Source: Sisyra terminalis
Lineage: Eukaryota; Arthropoda; Insecta; Neuroptera; Sisyridae
Assembly: GCA_958496175.1 (NCBI GenBank)
Contig: OY292275.1
Span: 17,484,001 to 17,548,000 of the forward strand
Length of the DNA stretch: 64,000 bases
Reading direction: 5' to 3'
Numbering within the stretch: the first letter of the stretch is position 1; each line of letters starts with the position of its first letter. Below, piece by piece: positions 49,401 through 61,200 of the stretch. The notes under the pieces are model-generated. The model was not told the DNA's origin, did no database searches, and was given only the letters and a program-made list of their open reading frames with translations. A program made the translations under genes and the position numbers.

Positions 49401-52400
49401 AAAAGTATTTAAAAGTTCATAAGTTTTAAACCCTTTTGTTAAGGAAAAACTTCCATTGCTTATCTTCTACTACTTTCATTTTATCATTTTTATTACATAG
49501 TGGTGACAGTAAGTTGAGCAATTTCAAATTGAAGAGCTATAATGTTAGAAACTACGATCATGGATTACATTTTAAAGATGCCATAATTTGTTTCTATAGA
49601 AGATTTGAAAAAAAATTATTTGCATTAAGTAATATATGTAAGCAACATAACAGAGTCTAGTTCATTTTATCATAAACTTCAAAGAATAAAATCCAGATAC
49701 CCGAAATCATGCATCATTATAGCATATAAACAAGTCGGAGCCAAGTAATAGTTCTCTTTGAAAAATAATTGTTGAAATTTAATTCAATCTTACTCCTTCC
49801 CTCTATAAAGTATATATCTAGTTTATGCCATAAATTAAGATAATTCAAATTCAAAAGTAACTACGTAGAGTTTAAATTATTATGGCTTTTATAAGCGAAG
49901 TATTCCTTGACTATCCATGTTCATGTTATTTGCAATTCTAACTACATATTTTTGGCAATTTTAAAAGCACTAGGTGCTTTAAAAGCACTATCGAACTGAT
50001 CATTTTAGTATCTATATAATCAATTTTAAGAAGTTTCAGATTTTCTATAAAGCTGATAAGCTTTAGATTAGGTCCTGAAAATCAAAGGAATTCGATATTC
50101 CGTTATATAAAGCTAAAATTAAATTTACATCTAATATATTGTAGGTACATTATTGGACAGTATTTTATCTGGATATTGCGTTGATTATTTTAAGAAGGTA
50201 TACATTTTTCGAAAAAATCAGATATCATGTTTTAGTTATATCTATTGAGTTGGTACTATTAAAGGAAAATCTAAAGAAGATAGCCGGAAAAGTGAAGAAA
50301 GTTTCGATTATTTTCCATCACATTATTTTCCTTCCTTTAATGTTTATTTAAAGTTTTCCTACTAATCTTTAAATTAAAACAAATGATTAAAAGTACTTAT
50401 TGTTCAGAGTTAAATTATATTTGTAATTTAAAAATATGTAGGGTATTAATAATCTTTAATCTTAACTAAAATATAGGTAATAATGATACGTCCAAATGAT
50501 TATAGAATTACAACTGAAAACTTGTTTCTAATTTGTTAAACTTTTGATTTTAATTTTAAACAAAACAAATACTTATCCGCCTGATCATTTAACATATTAA
50601 ATATAGGCAATACATGAAAGTTGAATTTCGTCCCGCTCAACCGAATGACTTCTAAATATCTAAATGTCTTATAGGCGATGAAACGTTAATGATTTTTGCA
50701 ATTTGCCTAAGAAATAGTGAAAGTAATATTTGTCTTTCAACTGCTTGAAAATTGAAACGATCATTAGGTAAATCAAATTATTTCCAAGCGTTTAAAATGT
50801 TTCCATCAATTATTCTATTACGAGAATACTATGAGCCTCACATACCTATTGGAACTTATAATACATATATTAGTCAGTTGATTGATCTTTTAGAATTTGG
50901 ATCAACTATTATCAAGTTTCTAGATCAATCGTTTGAAAAATTAACACTTGATTCAGTTTTAAACTTAAACATTTCAACCTATAAATCAATTTAAAGATTG
51001 AAAATATTAAAACAAAAATACTGAACTTACCGGAAAAGGACATATTATTTGTGTTTATTAATACAGCTAATAATCGAATTCTTTAAACCTTTGATTCTTA
51101 ATCTTTTAAGAAATAAGTTTGTATTTCTTGTTTCAGGAAAAATATTTATTTCGTAAACAAATACCATGCTTGAAATTTCTTTAGTACCCCTAGAAATATT
51201 CCCTCAAATTTTCAAGGGTTTAGCAATTCTAGGATAGAAACTCCGCTTTAGAGTATACATGAGCTACATAACAAACCGAAACTTCAGATTTTTTGCCTGA
51301 AGAATAAATATACAATTGAGATAATGGAAATACTTTAATAAGAGAATAACTTAATTTATTTTATATCAGTTTTAATTAATTTGAGATTAAAGCTTTTCGA
51401 ATTTAAAAGCCAACTTTCTACGTAACTGTTTAGGAAACTGTTCAAATTTAAATTAATTTTGGCCTAGACATTAACATTTTTAATTAATTCAAGATTTAGT
51501 GATTGATTTGAGTAAAACCTCTAAAACGCTTATAACTTTTATCACTTCTAAAGGTCAATTGGAAATTAAATTCTCTTTGATCAATAATGATAAGCTAATA
51601 ATAAATTCAAGTTTACTCTAGCGACAAGATCTCCATTGCTTTACCTTATTTTTGTTATTTTTCATTGTTGTGGAAGGCAATACGTTAAAATATGAAATTT
51701 TAATCGTTCTAGTGTTAAATTTATCATAATTTCCGATAATATTTTCAGAAGTAAAATACATAATTGTAAAATTAAATATGTTACAGTAAAAATACTTTAC
51801 ATACGTTTGTGTATACATTAACTTGTAAATATATGGTGAACATTAATGTCTTTGCAATGCTTCTAGCTTTCATTATTAGTTGGTTCTTTTTAATCTAAGA
51901 TATTCACGAACAATTTTGCTACATTTTAATTTGCAAAAGTTTTGATAAAATTGCTCTGTGTGAGTTTTGTACCACGAATTCTTGTAATGAAATTCTAAAA
52001 TGATGATAATTCAGAAACAGAATGTTAATTATTAATAATCGAATCCTCAATTCCAAGAAATTATATCAAAAGATATGTTAAAATGACAAACGTAAATTCT
52101 TCCTTTTGAATGTAGGTTTACTTTAATAGAAATTCATATAATTTGATGTTATATTAACTATAGCAGGTGCTGTAGGAATACTATAAAATTTTCTCTTCAT
52201 ACTCATAATTGTAATCATCTATGATTCTGTTTCGGTATGAATTAATCTGTTTTTTTTTTTTATATATACTTTTTAAATTTCTATAAAACAATTTAATTAT
52301 TTGAATCACTTAGGATAGAAGAAATTCGTTGAGCAAACGAGCAAAAATTTAAGAATCTCAATAATTGGATATAAAATAATTATATAGTAATTCGGAGTAC

Positions 52401-55230
52401 GCGATTATAGTTAATTGGTTATACTACAAAATAGGAGTTGTTCAAATTCCATATCATTTGCGTTTTTTTCAATAAATTTATTTTATACATATTTTTTTTT
52501 AATCGATGTTCTGTTTTGTCATTTTGCCATGTGTTTTTTCTGTATTTTTTTATACATGAGAATACATTCTTAGATTGTTATTTTCACAGAATGCAAAATT
52601 TTGTTGTTGTTAGTAAATTGCATTTAATGTATACTTCTTTAAATAAAAAAAAATAACAGAGCAATAAAGTTATTGAAGAAAATTTCAATAGAACATATAG
52701 AAAATATATCAACAAAAATGGAAATAATTATTTTGTATTTTAATTAAAGACTCATTTTATTTTAATTTATTTATTTAAGTAAACTTTTTGTAAAATTTTC
52801 ATTAACTTAATATGGTTAATTATGAAGAATGAATTTAAAAAAAAAAACAAAACTAATATCAATTCTTTAAAATTTAATTTTTAGATGTTAACTCAAATTG
52901 AAGGAAAGAACTAACACGATTTAAAGAACTACGCTAGGAAAAAAGGAGAGATGAGAGTTCAACCACGCGGGAATCTAAACCTGCCATCAGACAGCAAATG
53001 AAATAAAATTACATTAAAATTTTGTTCTAAATTTAGTTCCGATGTTTCATTGTTATTTTCCTCTATTTTATTTTCAGAAAATTCGTTTCTTGATACGTTA
53101 CTTATTAATTTTTTAACTGCACCAATGAAGATTTCAATTATAAATCTTTACCAATAGTCAAACTTTTATTGATTTGTTTTTATTTTAAAGTTCAAAGAAT
53201 TTTATTTTAATGTAATTATCAAAAATTAAAACCACATTTATTGTCAAATCAGAATTTCCATTTTTATTTATTCTAACGGTAAAATTGATTCAGGAAAAAC
53301 AATTAAAAATCAATTATAACTCCACTGATCATATTTATTCAATTCAGTGATTGAAGAAATTCAATGAATTCATTGTAGAATAATATATGGAATATTTATT
53401 TCGCTGATTCATCGTTTAAAAGAATAATAATATATTATTTATGGAACATTGATCAATATTTTGATATACTGATTTATGTTCGTATTTTTTATTCATTGGT
53501 GATTGAAAACGTGTCAGCTTTTCTCTATATTTATGTAATACATGTATTTGTAGGAAAACTTAGGTATATTTTTAGTTTTTGGAGTGAAAACTCTTATCAA
53601 TTTAGAGGTCAAAATCTTTAAAATTCTCATGGATACATAAGCGAATTTTTAGAGAAGCAATGTTAAAAAAGAAAATTATTACTTTTGGAATAACTTATTG
53701 ATGTAAAAAGATTTTCAATTTTATTCTTTTCAATTCAATTTTAACTATGATTACCTTTAATAATAAACATCGATTATTTATACCAAGCTTATATACTAAT
53801 ATCGAAATATTTAGCCAAATTAAATACAGTAGTTATATTTACAGTAAAAGGGAACTTATTTTTTTCAATTATTTACTAAAAGATCATTGAACAATGATTT
53901 ATCACTACTTAGTCGCTACTTAAACTATACACATAAACAAATACAAATCCCTGATAATCCAAGGAAATGAATCATTGTATTTGTTTAACTGAATCATTAA
54001 CAAATAAAATTTCAGAGTTGAAAATTTTCCCGTCGCTAAGCCGAACCAAACAATCGACTGCCAATATTTGTCACTCATCAATCATTTTCCATATATTACA
54101 TATCAATATTGACTCAATACATTACTTGACTCCATCAGAAACTATTCGAATCGCACAGAGAATATATTCGAGGGAAATTCGAATGACTTTTAAAAATGTT
54201 ATCGGCTACGTATTTATTTATAATAAAATGTATTTTACTGTTATTTGAAACGATGCAAGAACGACATGAAGATATTGAGTTCTCTTCTGTGTTGTAACCT
54301 AGTGAACGAAACTGTCCTAGTTTTGGCCACCAATAACATTTCCTTGCTGATGCGAATAATCGAAAAATAAAACGCTCTAACTTCAAAATTATTCTCAATT
54401 ATATTTAATTCAATGTTCTTATTAAATAAAAATATAGAAATAAAATTAAATTAAACAGATTCGGGAATTAAATCAGAGCAACATGGTAGGTACGTACATT
54501 GTAGGTATATACCTATTGGATTCAGAAGCTTTGCTTGTTTTAAGTTAATAATAATTAGATAAATACTGTAAGTACATAGAATCTAGGTTTAATTAGTAAA
54601 TAGAGCACTTTGCTTAAATTTTTATTTTTAAAATTTTTGTTAAAACCGTTCTTTTTTTTACTATTCAATTGGTCTTACATAAAGTATCCGCTTCTAATAA
54701 ATAAGATGAGGAATAAGTGGGCTTCGATTGACAACTTTCATTTGTTTTTAAAGGAAATACTTTAATCAATTAACCATATTACTACTTCATGATTTTTTTT
54801 TCTTAAAAGAACTTTCGATTTTTGCTTTTAAAAATAAACAGGAACTAAAAATGTTTAGTAAAATATTTAAATTGGTGACCACTTTGGTCGCTCTCATAAT
54901 ATGAAATTATTAAATAAGACCTACCGGATGCCGGATACACAGAAATGCTCGAATAATGTTCGCGAGTATTTAGTCTACGAATTTCGTGTTTGCAAACAAT
55001 GTTCGCGAACAATTGGTACATTGAATGGTTAGAAAATTGAATTTATCCCAAAATTTGGCCAAGAACAATGTTTGTTTTTTTGATTTTCAAAAAAATCATG
55101 CTGTTAAAGCTGAAATCTTATGATTATTGTAATTTTGTATTGAAACAAGAACTGTACATCTGGGAATTGGAATTCACCAATATATTCTTAAGAAAATGAT
55201 ATGAAAATCCTGACCATCCTGAGACTAGGC
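49401..55230. other. AT-rich tract, no gene found
   Basis: Open frames at 50,752-50,994 and 53,967-54,398 (both strands) show no domain. A tRNA-like fragment, CAGGTTTAGATTCCCGCG on the minus strand near 52,960-52,995, could be SINE residue but lacks a clear A box. Confidence 0.4.
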
Positions 55231-55980
55231 CATTACCTAGTTTGGAAGTAGGCAAAAGTGATCGTGATACCAAAGCCAGGAAAGAATGTCACGAACATTG
55301 AATCATATCGACCGATTAGTCTGCTGTCTGTTCTTTCCAAGCTCTTAAAGAAACTCATATTAGACCTGATCGATCCAATTTTAATAGTGATTTTAAAATA
55401 TAATACCAAGCCATTAATTTGGATAGGCAAAAAATCTTCGTTAAATCGAACATCCCAGGTGATGTTCTAGAAGGTTGTAGACTAACCACGTAGACCAACA
55501 TGAGCAAATGAGGTTCAACTTTGGAACCTAGTAAAGCCCAACAACATTTAAATTATCAGAAGAAGCCAAACTAAATTCTCTAAGAGATAGGTAATACATC
55601 AGGAATGAGTTCATTCAGCGACACCTTAACGATGAGGATGTCATCCATGTCATTAAAGAGATCACAATTCGATACGTAAAAAGTGTGGAAGAACCAAACC
55701 ACAAGTTAGCCGTGGAAACTCTAAATGATTCCCTTCCCCCATAAGAGACTAAAAAGTAGGTAAATCAATGATTTTTGGTAACTTTATGAATTTTAACCGA
55801 TTTTGGTCAAGCTGTTGTATTTTATGTTTTATTTTTTGTAGATAGTTGTTAAGATTTTTGCCCCCACTGTTCCCTCGTGACGATAGTCAGAGGAATGAAA
55901 ATATTTTGTAATTTTGTAAAGTCAAATTAAGTCATGTAGGCAAGGGAGTCTACGGATTCAATTCCTACCAAAAAAATTAA
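55231..55980 (+). mobile_element. Decayed jockey-like non-LTR retrotransposon
   Basis: A reverse transcriptase block reads AKVIVIPKPGKN, then ESYRPISLLSVLSKLLKKLI, the standard opening of the RT domain in jockey-type elements. An in-frame TAG sits just before it. After a frameshift the next block can still be followed as NIIPSH-stop-FG, the counterpart of the QFGFR motif. A second frame at 55601-55744 (RNEFIQRHLNDEDVIHVIKE...HKLAVETLNDSLPP-stop) resembles the C-terminal end of such ORF2 proteins. Most of the RT core, including the catalytic residues, is absent, so the copy is internally deleted and inactive. A 3' region runs to an A-rich stretch near 55,960-55,980. Confidence 0.75.
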
Positions 55981-57747
55981 AATTATAAAAAGTATTAAAT
56001 TATTGCTATTTTGTTTATTTATTCATGATTGAGAATGAATCCCCAGCGGTGGGTCAGACACCAGGTATACGTACACACATTCAAGTGTCTTGATTTGTGA
56101 TGATATCAAAATAAAATTCCTCTACAAAATTTTTAAACTATGGAAGTTCCAATTTTTCTATAATATTTTTTTAATGAAAATTTCAAAAAAAGATAATACT
56201 GCTTAATATATTGAACTTTAGTTCAAATATATATTTATAGTTTACTTTTGTAAATTTCATTACATAAATAAGAACACAATACATTTTTTTATTGTATAAA
56301 CAGAAACGTTAATCATAATTTAGCAATGCTCTACGTACATCTGACTGGAATTCAAATAACAATTCCATTAATTAAAAAAATCCATTTTCTTCAAAAAACA
56401 AAACATATATTTAAAAAACTTCAGTATACTATTTAGTTGGTACTTAGCATACATAAGAAAATTTCCATTTTTATTTCAATGAATTTTTTTCACTTGAACA
56501 ATTCTGCAAACAAACATTGATTGTGCGATTATTTACTGCTTCAATTCTTCGAAAAATTCTCATTTATTTTTTTTAAACTACCAAGGCGTCAAATTCCCAA
56601 ATAAAAAGTCATTACATAATTGCATAATTGATAATCTATATGTAAATAGATTTACAAAAAAAAATTTGCTAAATCATTCGGTGCAATTATTTACTTTAGA
56701 TTAAAAGCAAATAATTAACTCAACTAAAAAAGCAAAAATCCAGTAACTTACTGCTCACATTTATTGATTGGATGATGATTTAGCAAAATTATTTCCCAAA
56801 TTATTAAAGTGAAGTAGTTTGATAAATCACTTTAGAATAGTTATGGGAAGCAAGAAATGCACCTTAGATACGTCCAAATGCACTTTCTCTCATCATTAAA
56901 TATTTCTTCATTTCTTTTCAAAGAATCTCATTAATTTAAACTGAATTTATTGAAAAATCTGTTCATTTTATGATTCCAATATTCAATGGTTAGAATAGAC
57001 ATACCTACAGACACGACCTACCTAAAGAATTCAAATTAAAAGAAAAAAAATTTTATCACGCTTATTAAGTCGATATCTTCATACACCTTTAATAAATATC
57101 GTGTCGTTCATTTATCAATTAATATATTAGTTGTAATAAATTGCGTTCAAATCTATCTATATCTTCTTCCATCGCCCAGGTATTCAGTAATTCTTATCAC
57201 TGTTTAATTGTAGTTTTGTCGAGAGAGGTAATTAAATGGCGCCAATAATAACTATAATAACAGACAGCAAAACGAATTATAAGGCATTTAATGAGAAGAG
57301 AGAGTTCAATATCTTTTGAGATTTTTTTCATTCTATAAATAGGCTCAAATCGAAAAAGTCAACAAATCGCCTTCTATCTTTCCTTACGACTCGTTTACTA
57401 GGAAATAAATTAGTAAGTCTATGAATGAAGAGAAAAACGTTTTTCTTTACCAGAAAAATTAGCGTTTTGATATTTAATTAGTGTGTCGTAAAGATTTTCA
57501 CTGCAAATAAACAAACAGAAAATAAATGAAAATTTCCGGTTTTCTTTAAAAGTTTTTAATATTTTATTTTAAGTTTTCATTCTATTTTTTCATTTGTTTA
57601 CAAATAAGGTTTGCATCAGCTTTTGTAATTTGGTATCCCGTCCGTCTTAAAAAAAGCTTTTTGATACATTTTCTAAGCCATAGGAAGAATACAATAGATG
57701 AAAAAAAATTGATTTACTTTAATAATGTAGATAAAACTGGATATTAT
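55981..57747. other. AT-rich tract, no feature recognised
   Basis: Between the jockey-like remnant and the next hAT-like element. No open frame, splice structure or repeat boundary was supported on either strand. Confidence 0.45.
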
Positions 57748-58058
57748 TAGGGATGTGAAAACATTATCGATTATGGAAAAAATTGTTTATTTTTTCTACG
57801 AAAATCGATTCTATTAATCGATTTTAATATTACAATAAATCGATTAATTGAGAATCAATTTTTTTGTTCACGGTCAACTTTTACGTCTGCAACTCTCCCC
57901 AGTCCAGACAGGAGTTCAAAGAGGTAAAAGTGTTTACTTTTTGCACGATTTTTAGTAATAAATATACTTCATTATTAAAAATTGTTTAATTTTCAATTCA
58001 TCACACTTAGCGTAACATATACAGAAGAAAGGAAAGCAAGCATTCTTCCATATAATAG
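57748..58058 (-). mobile_element. hAT-like TAGGGATG element, other end lost
   Basis: The plus-strand left edge is TAGGGATGTGAAAACATTAT, followed by repeated ATCGATT motifs. From about 57,880 it matches the inverse of 41,331-41,541 (GTTCACGGTCAACTTTTACG, TCTGCAACTCTCCCCAGTCC). The terminus kept here is the one missing in the 41-kb copy. Confidence 0.6.
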
Positions 58059-58783
58059 AAAAAAAAAGTCGCCCAATTTAAACAAAACTATTGATCAACG
58101 AATTTTATTTTCCTGATTCTTTTATCATGAGTTCCTTATTGATAGATACTTAGTCACAAAAACCAATTTGAAAAAAAACATTATGCTATAGTTTTTATCT
58201 GGCCGCCATTTTTACAATGGCAGATGGGCAAATTTTGATGAAAAAGATGGTCTGCGGAAATTTTATTCGTAAACTATTTTGATAGATATCAGAATAGTTC
58301 AAAAGCCAATGCGCTTAGCATAGTATTAACTTTTTGTAAAATTCCTACCATGAATGAAAATCAGTCTTTTTTTGAAAAATTCTTAAAATGATTACTTTTT
58401 AATACAATAGAATTTTATGAAGGAATAAAGAATTATAAATAACAATTTGTTTTTGTGTTGAATACCATTATAACAATCTTGGGAATAAGTTTTAGTTCTG
58501 AGAATAAACTCATTTTCTTTCTAGAGCTTTACAAAAATGGCTCAAAACCTAAAAACGTCTATTTTCTCAAGCCAATATCTACAAAAGGACTGAATGAAAA
58601 TTAGTAAAATTTTCACAGAGTGTTTTCAGTACAAATAGAATTACCTCACAAAAAGTCAGGACTGAGATCTAACTATATTTAGAGTAATAGAGCAGTGAAT
58701 TTCATGAAAAGTAATATTCTACATCCCATATGTAGGAGCTCCCAATGCTGCCAACAGGGCCAATCTTGAATCAGTTGTTAATT

Positions 58784-58838
58784 TCCAAGCCTTGGCTTAC
58801 AAGCTTGGCCCAAGGTTTGGTCAAGCGTCCTTGCCAAA
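58784..58838. repeat. CCAAGCCTTGG-type inverted-motif patch
   Basis: Overlapping palindromic words (CCAAGCCTTGG, AAGCTT, CTTGGCCCAAGG, then TTGGTCAAGCGTCCTTGCCAA) are packed into about 55 bp of locally GC-richer DNA. No coding frame or known site was recognised. Confidence 0.5.
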
Positions 58839-60799
58839 GTTCATACAAGATAAGTGAAAAAAAAAAAAGTCACCATAACTTAAATAACTTAACCAACATT
58901 AAATTTATTTAAGTAATTCATCGTTCTAAGTTAATTATGGTCCAAATTTTTATTGTTTTAATCATTTTTACATTTGGTAGTGACTCAGTTTTAAGACCTT
59001 TATCTTAGAAGAAAAACATGTAATTAATTAAAAAATTATAAAATTTTCGAAACAAAAATCAATTAGCGATAATATGTTAGTATCTTACCGAGAGTACGTA
59101 GAACAATTAAAAACTAATCAAAAAATTTTAAATCTATTAACTTTGTATTTTCAGTAATTGATGTTTTTAATAATAAACTCTTTTAAGTATAATAAAAGTA
59201 ATAATAAAAAAACTTTCATTGCATTTTACCTTGAAAATGAAAGTTTATTAATATTATATGCTACGTAATTACAACCATTTTTTTTTGTTTTAATGAAGTT
59301 ACAATGAAAACGAACGTAATAAATACATAATATTATAGATAGATATATAGTATTACAAGTAGTTTCTTAAACAGTGAAAAAATTAAGAAAAAAAAATTAC
59401 ACTTGATTTGATTTAAATTTAGAATTGAAACATTAATTAGTTAAAAATGTGACAAAGTTAAGTAAAAGCAGTCCCTATTTGAATAGGAAATTTTGGGGTA
59501 CAGAATTATTTGTTGTCTATGTTTTTATTACATACACCAGATACCAAATTGGTAGCTATTAGAAGATGCAATGGTTATAAGGATGAATAAGATGAAGGAT
59601 TAGAACAAAGAATAGAAATGCATTACTCAGTAATTAAAAGAAATGGTCATAGCTATTGGGAAGCGATCCCTAAATATTATGCTTACAGCCAAAATCAATT
59701 TTTTGGTTTTTATTAGATATTTATTTATTTATTATTTATTGGTTTTTATTCAATTTATTTGTAAACATTTTGTTAATTTTTTTTCTCTTTTTTTATTTCA
59801 TAAGGTTTTTCTACAGTTAACTAGCTTACATTTTAGCATAACACTATGTTTCACAGTTATAAGTCCCTGAAGAAGCCAAAATCTAACCGAAACGAAATAA
59901 TAAAAAAAATGTACTTCAACTGTAGTAACGGATATGATCCAGTTACTTAATTAGCAAATTTTATTTTTATAGCGATACTTCAGTATAATGTATAAAGCTA
60001 TCAGCACTACAACTTCAGTTACCAATACCAAGATTTCATGTGAAGATAACCTTAGTATCTCATCCATTATAATTTTTAATAACATTAAAGCTAACTATTT
60101 AGGTAATTATTCAGCAATTTTACAAAAATTTTAATTATAGTATCCCAAACTAAATATTATTATTATCTTTAATGACGAATAAATCAATGATTTTTATACG
60201 TTTCCACACTTTTCTTATTTCTTTTTTTTTTCTTCGGTCCACCAAACATTACGTCAATACTTTTATAATTGGTTCATGTTTAGATTGAACACGTTAAGAA
60301 AAATTGTCATGTAAATTGAATATTGGTACTATTTGCGTACAAGACCAATGTTTATCAATGTTTTTTGTGTCATAATTTCCTATAGTCTTTCTTATGTAAT
60401 ACTTAATTTTGAATGATCAAATATTTCAACGTTCATTATAAAACATATTACATGTATCTAATTAAAATCGCCAGTTGTTGCAGATTGAATATAATTTATT
60501 TATAATTTAGAGAATTATCTGAAGAATACAAATGAATTGTTTCTCTTAAAACACTTCTGATTTAGCCTCGTCTTTGGCATAATAAAAATTAATTACAATG
60601 TCTTCGATTCATCATAATAAAGTTACCTGTTATAAAATTAAAAAAAATGTATAGTTGTCTTTGAATGATTTAGGTGTTTCCGAATGTTTAGAAGTGTATT
60701 CGTTTGTTTATTTTGCTAGGTTTCCAGTATGAGATTAGTTAAACCTCAACACTTCAACTTTAGGACTGGAAAACCTCAACAATTAACGCACGAGGTGCT
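58839..60799. other. AT-rich tract with a LINE/Penelope-like 3' motif
   Basis: Mostly featureless. Near 59,865-59,905 CCTGAAGAAGCC...CCGAAACGAAATAATAAA resembles the CTGAAGA-stem-GAAACG motif found at ends of some Penelope-like and LINE elements, but the stem is not preserved. Confidence 0.3.
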
Positions 60800-61200
60800 T
60801 TTCGATTATTACGGTTCCAGTGCTTGATATTCCTAGTTCTTCATGTATTCATTCTATAAATCACCGCATTCCTACAGAATCCTTTGTCAGAAAGGAACTG
60901 CATTTTGGATCTCCACGTGTAATTCTTTTGCATGTAGGTGCTTCTCCATTCCGCATTGGATAGTTATTAGGCCTGTTACATCTCTGGCCAATTTTCTTGT
61001 AAGACCAAGTATTTCAGTAGTTAGTTTCAGGGATGGTAAAATACCACTTATATAATTATAAACTTTTGGTTCAGTTATACATAATCGACTTGATTTGATT
61101 TTGTTTTTGGCTTTCTTATATATTTGGACAATAGGCAAATTTGATGAACGCCTGAACAGGATGAGGTGTTCTTTTTGAGGATACCGCTTATTCTCCTAAC
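60800..61200 (-). mobile_element. Decayed non-LTR RNase H fragment
   Basis: On the minus strand (61138-60887) the frame contains LTRKLARDVTGLITIQCGME, then KHLHAKELH, closely following the pattern of the RNase H region of insect non-LTR elements (..ARxLTGLLTGHCxLxxHLxxMG..). A frameshift follows, after which LTKDSVGM in another frame continues the pattern (CxxC region). Inactive fragment; limits approximate. Confidence 0.6.

Noticed and set aside
50752..50994. 80-codon plus frame
   Set aside because: No ATG at the start, no domain, no splice context.
52950..53000. tRNA-like GGTTTAGATTCC on the minus strand
   Set aside because: A B-box-like word alone without an A box or a second copy; too weak for a SINE or tRNA call.
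53967..54398. Overlapping frames on both strands (93 and 87 codons)
   Set aside because: Neither shows recognisable motifs; two open strands suggest composition rather than coding.
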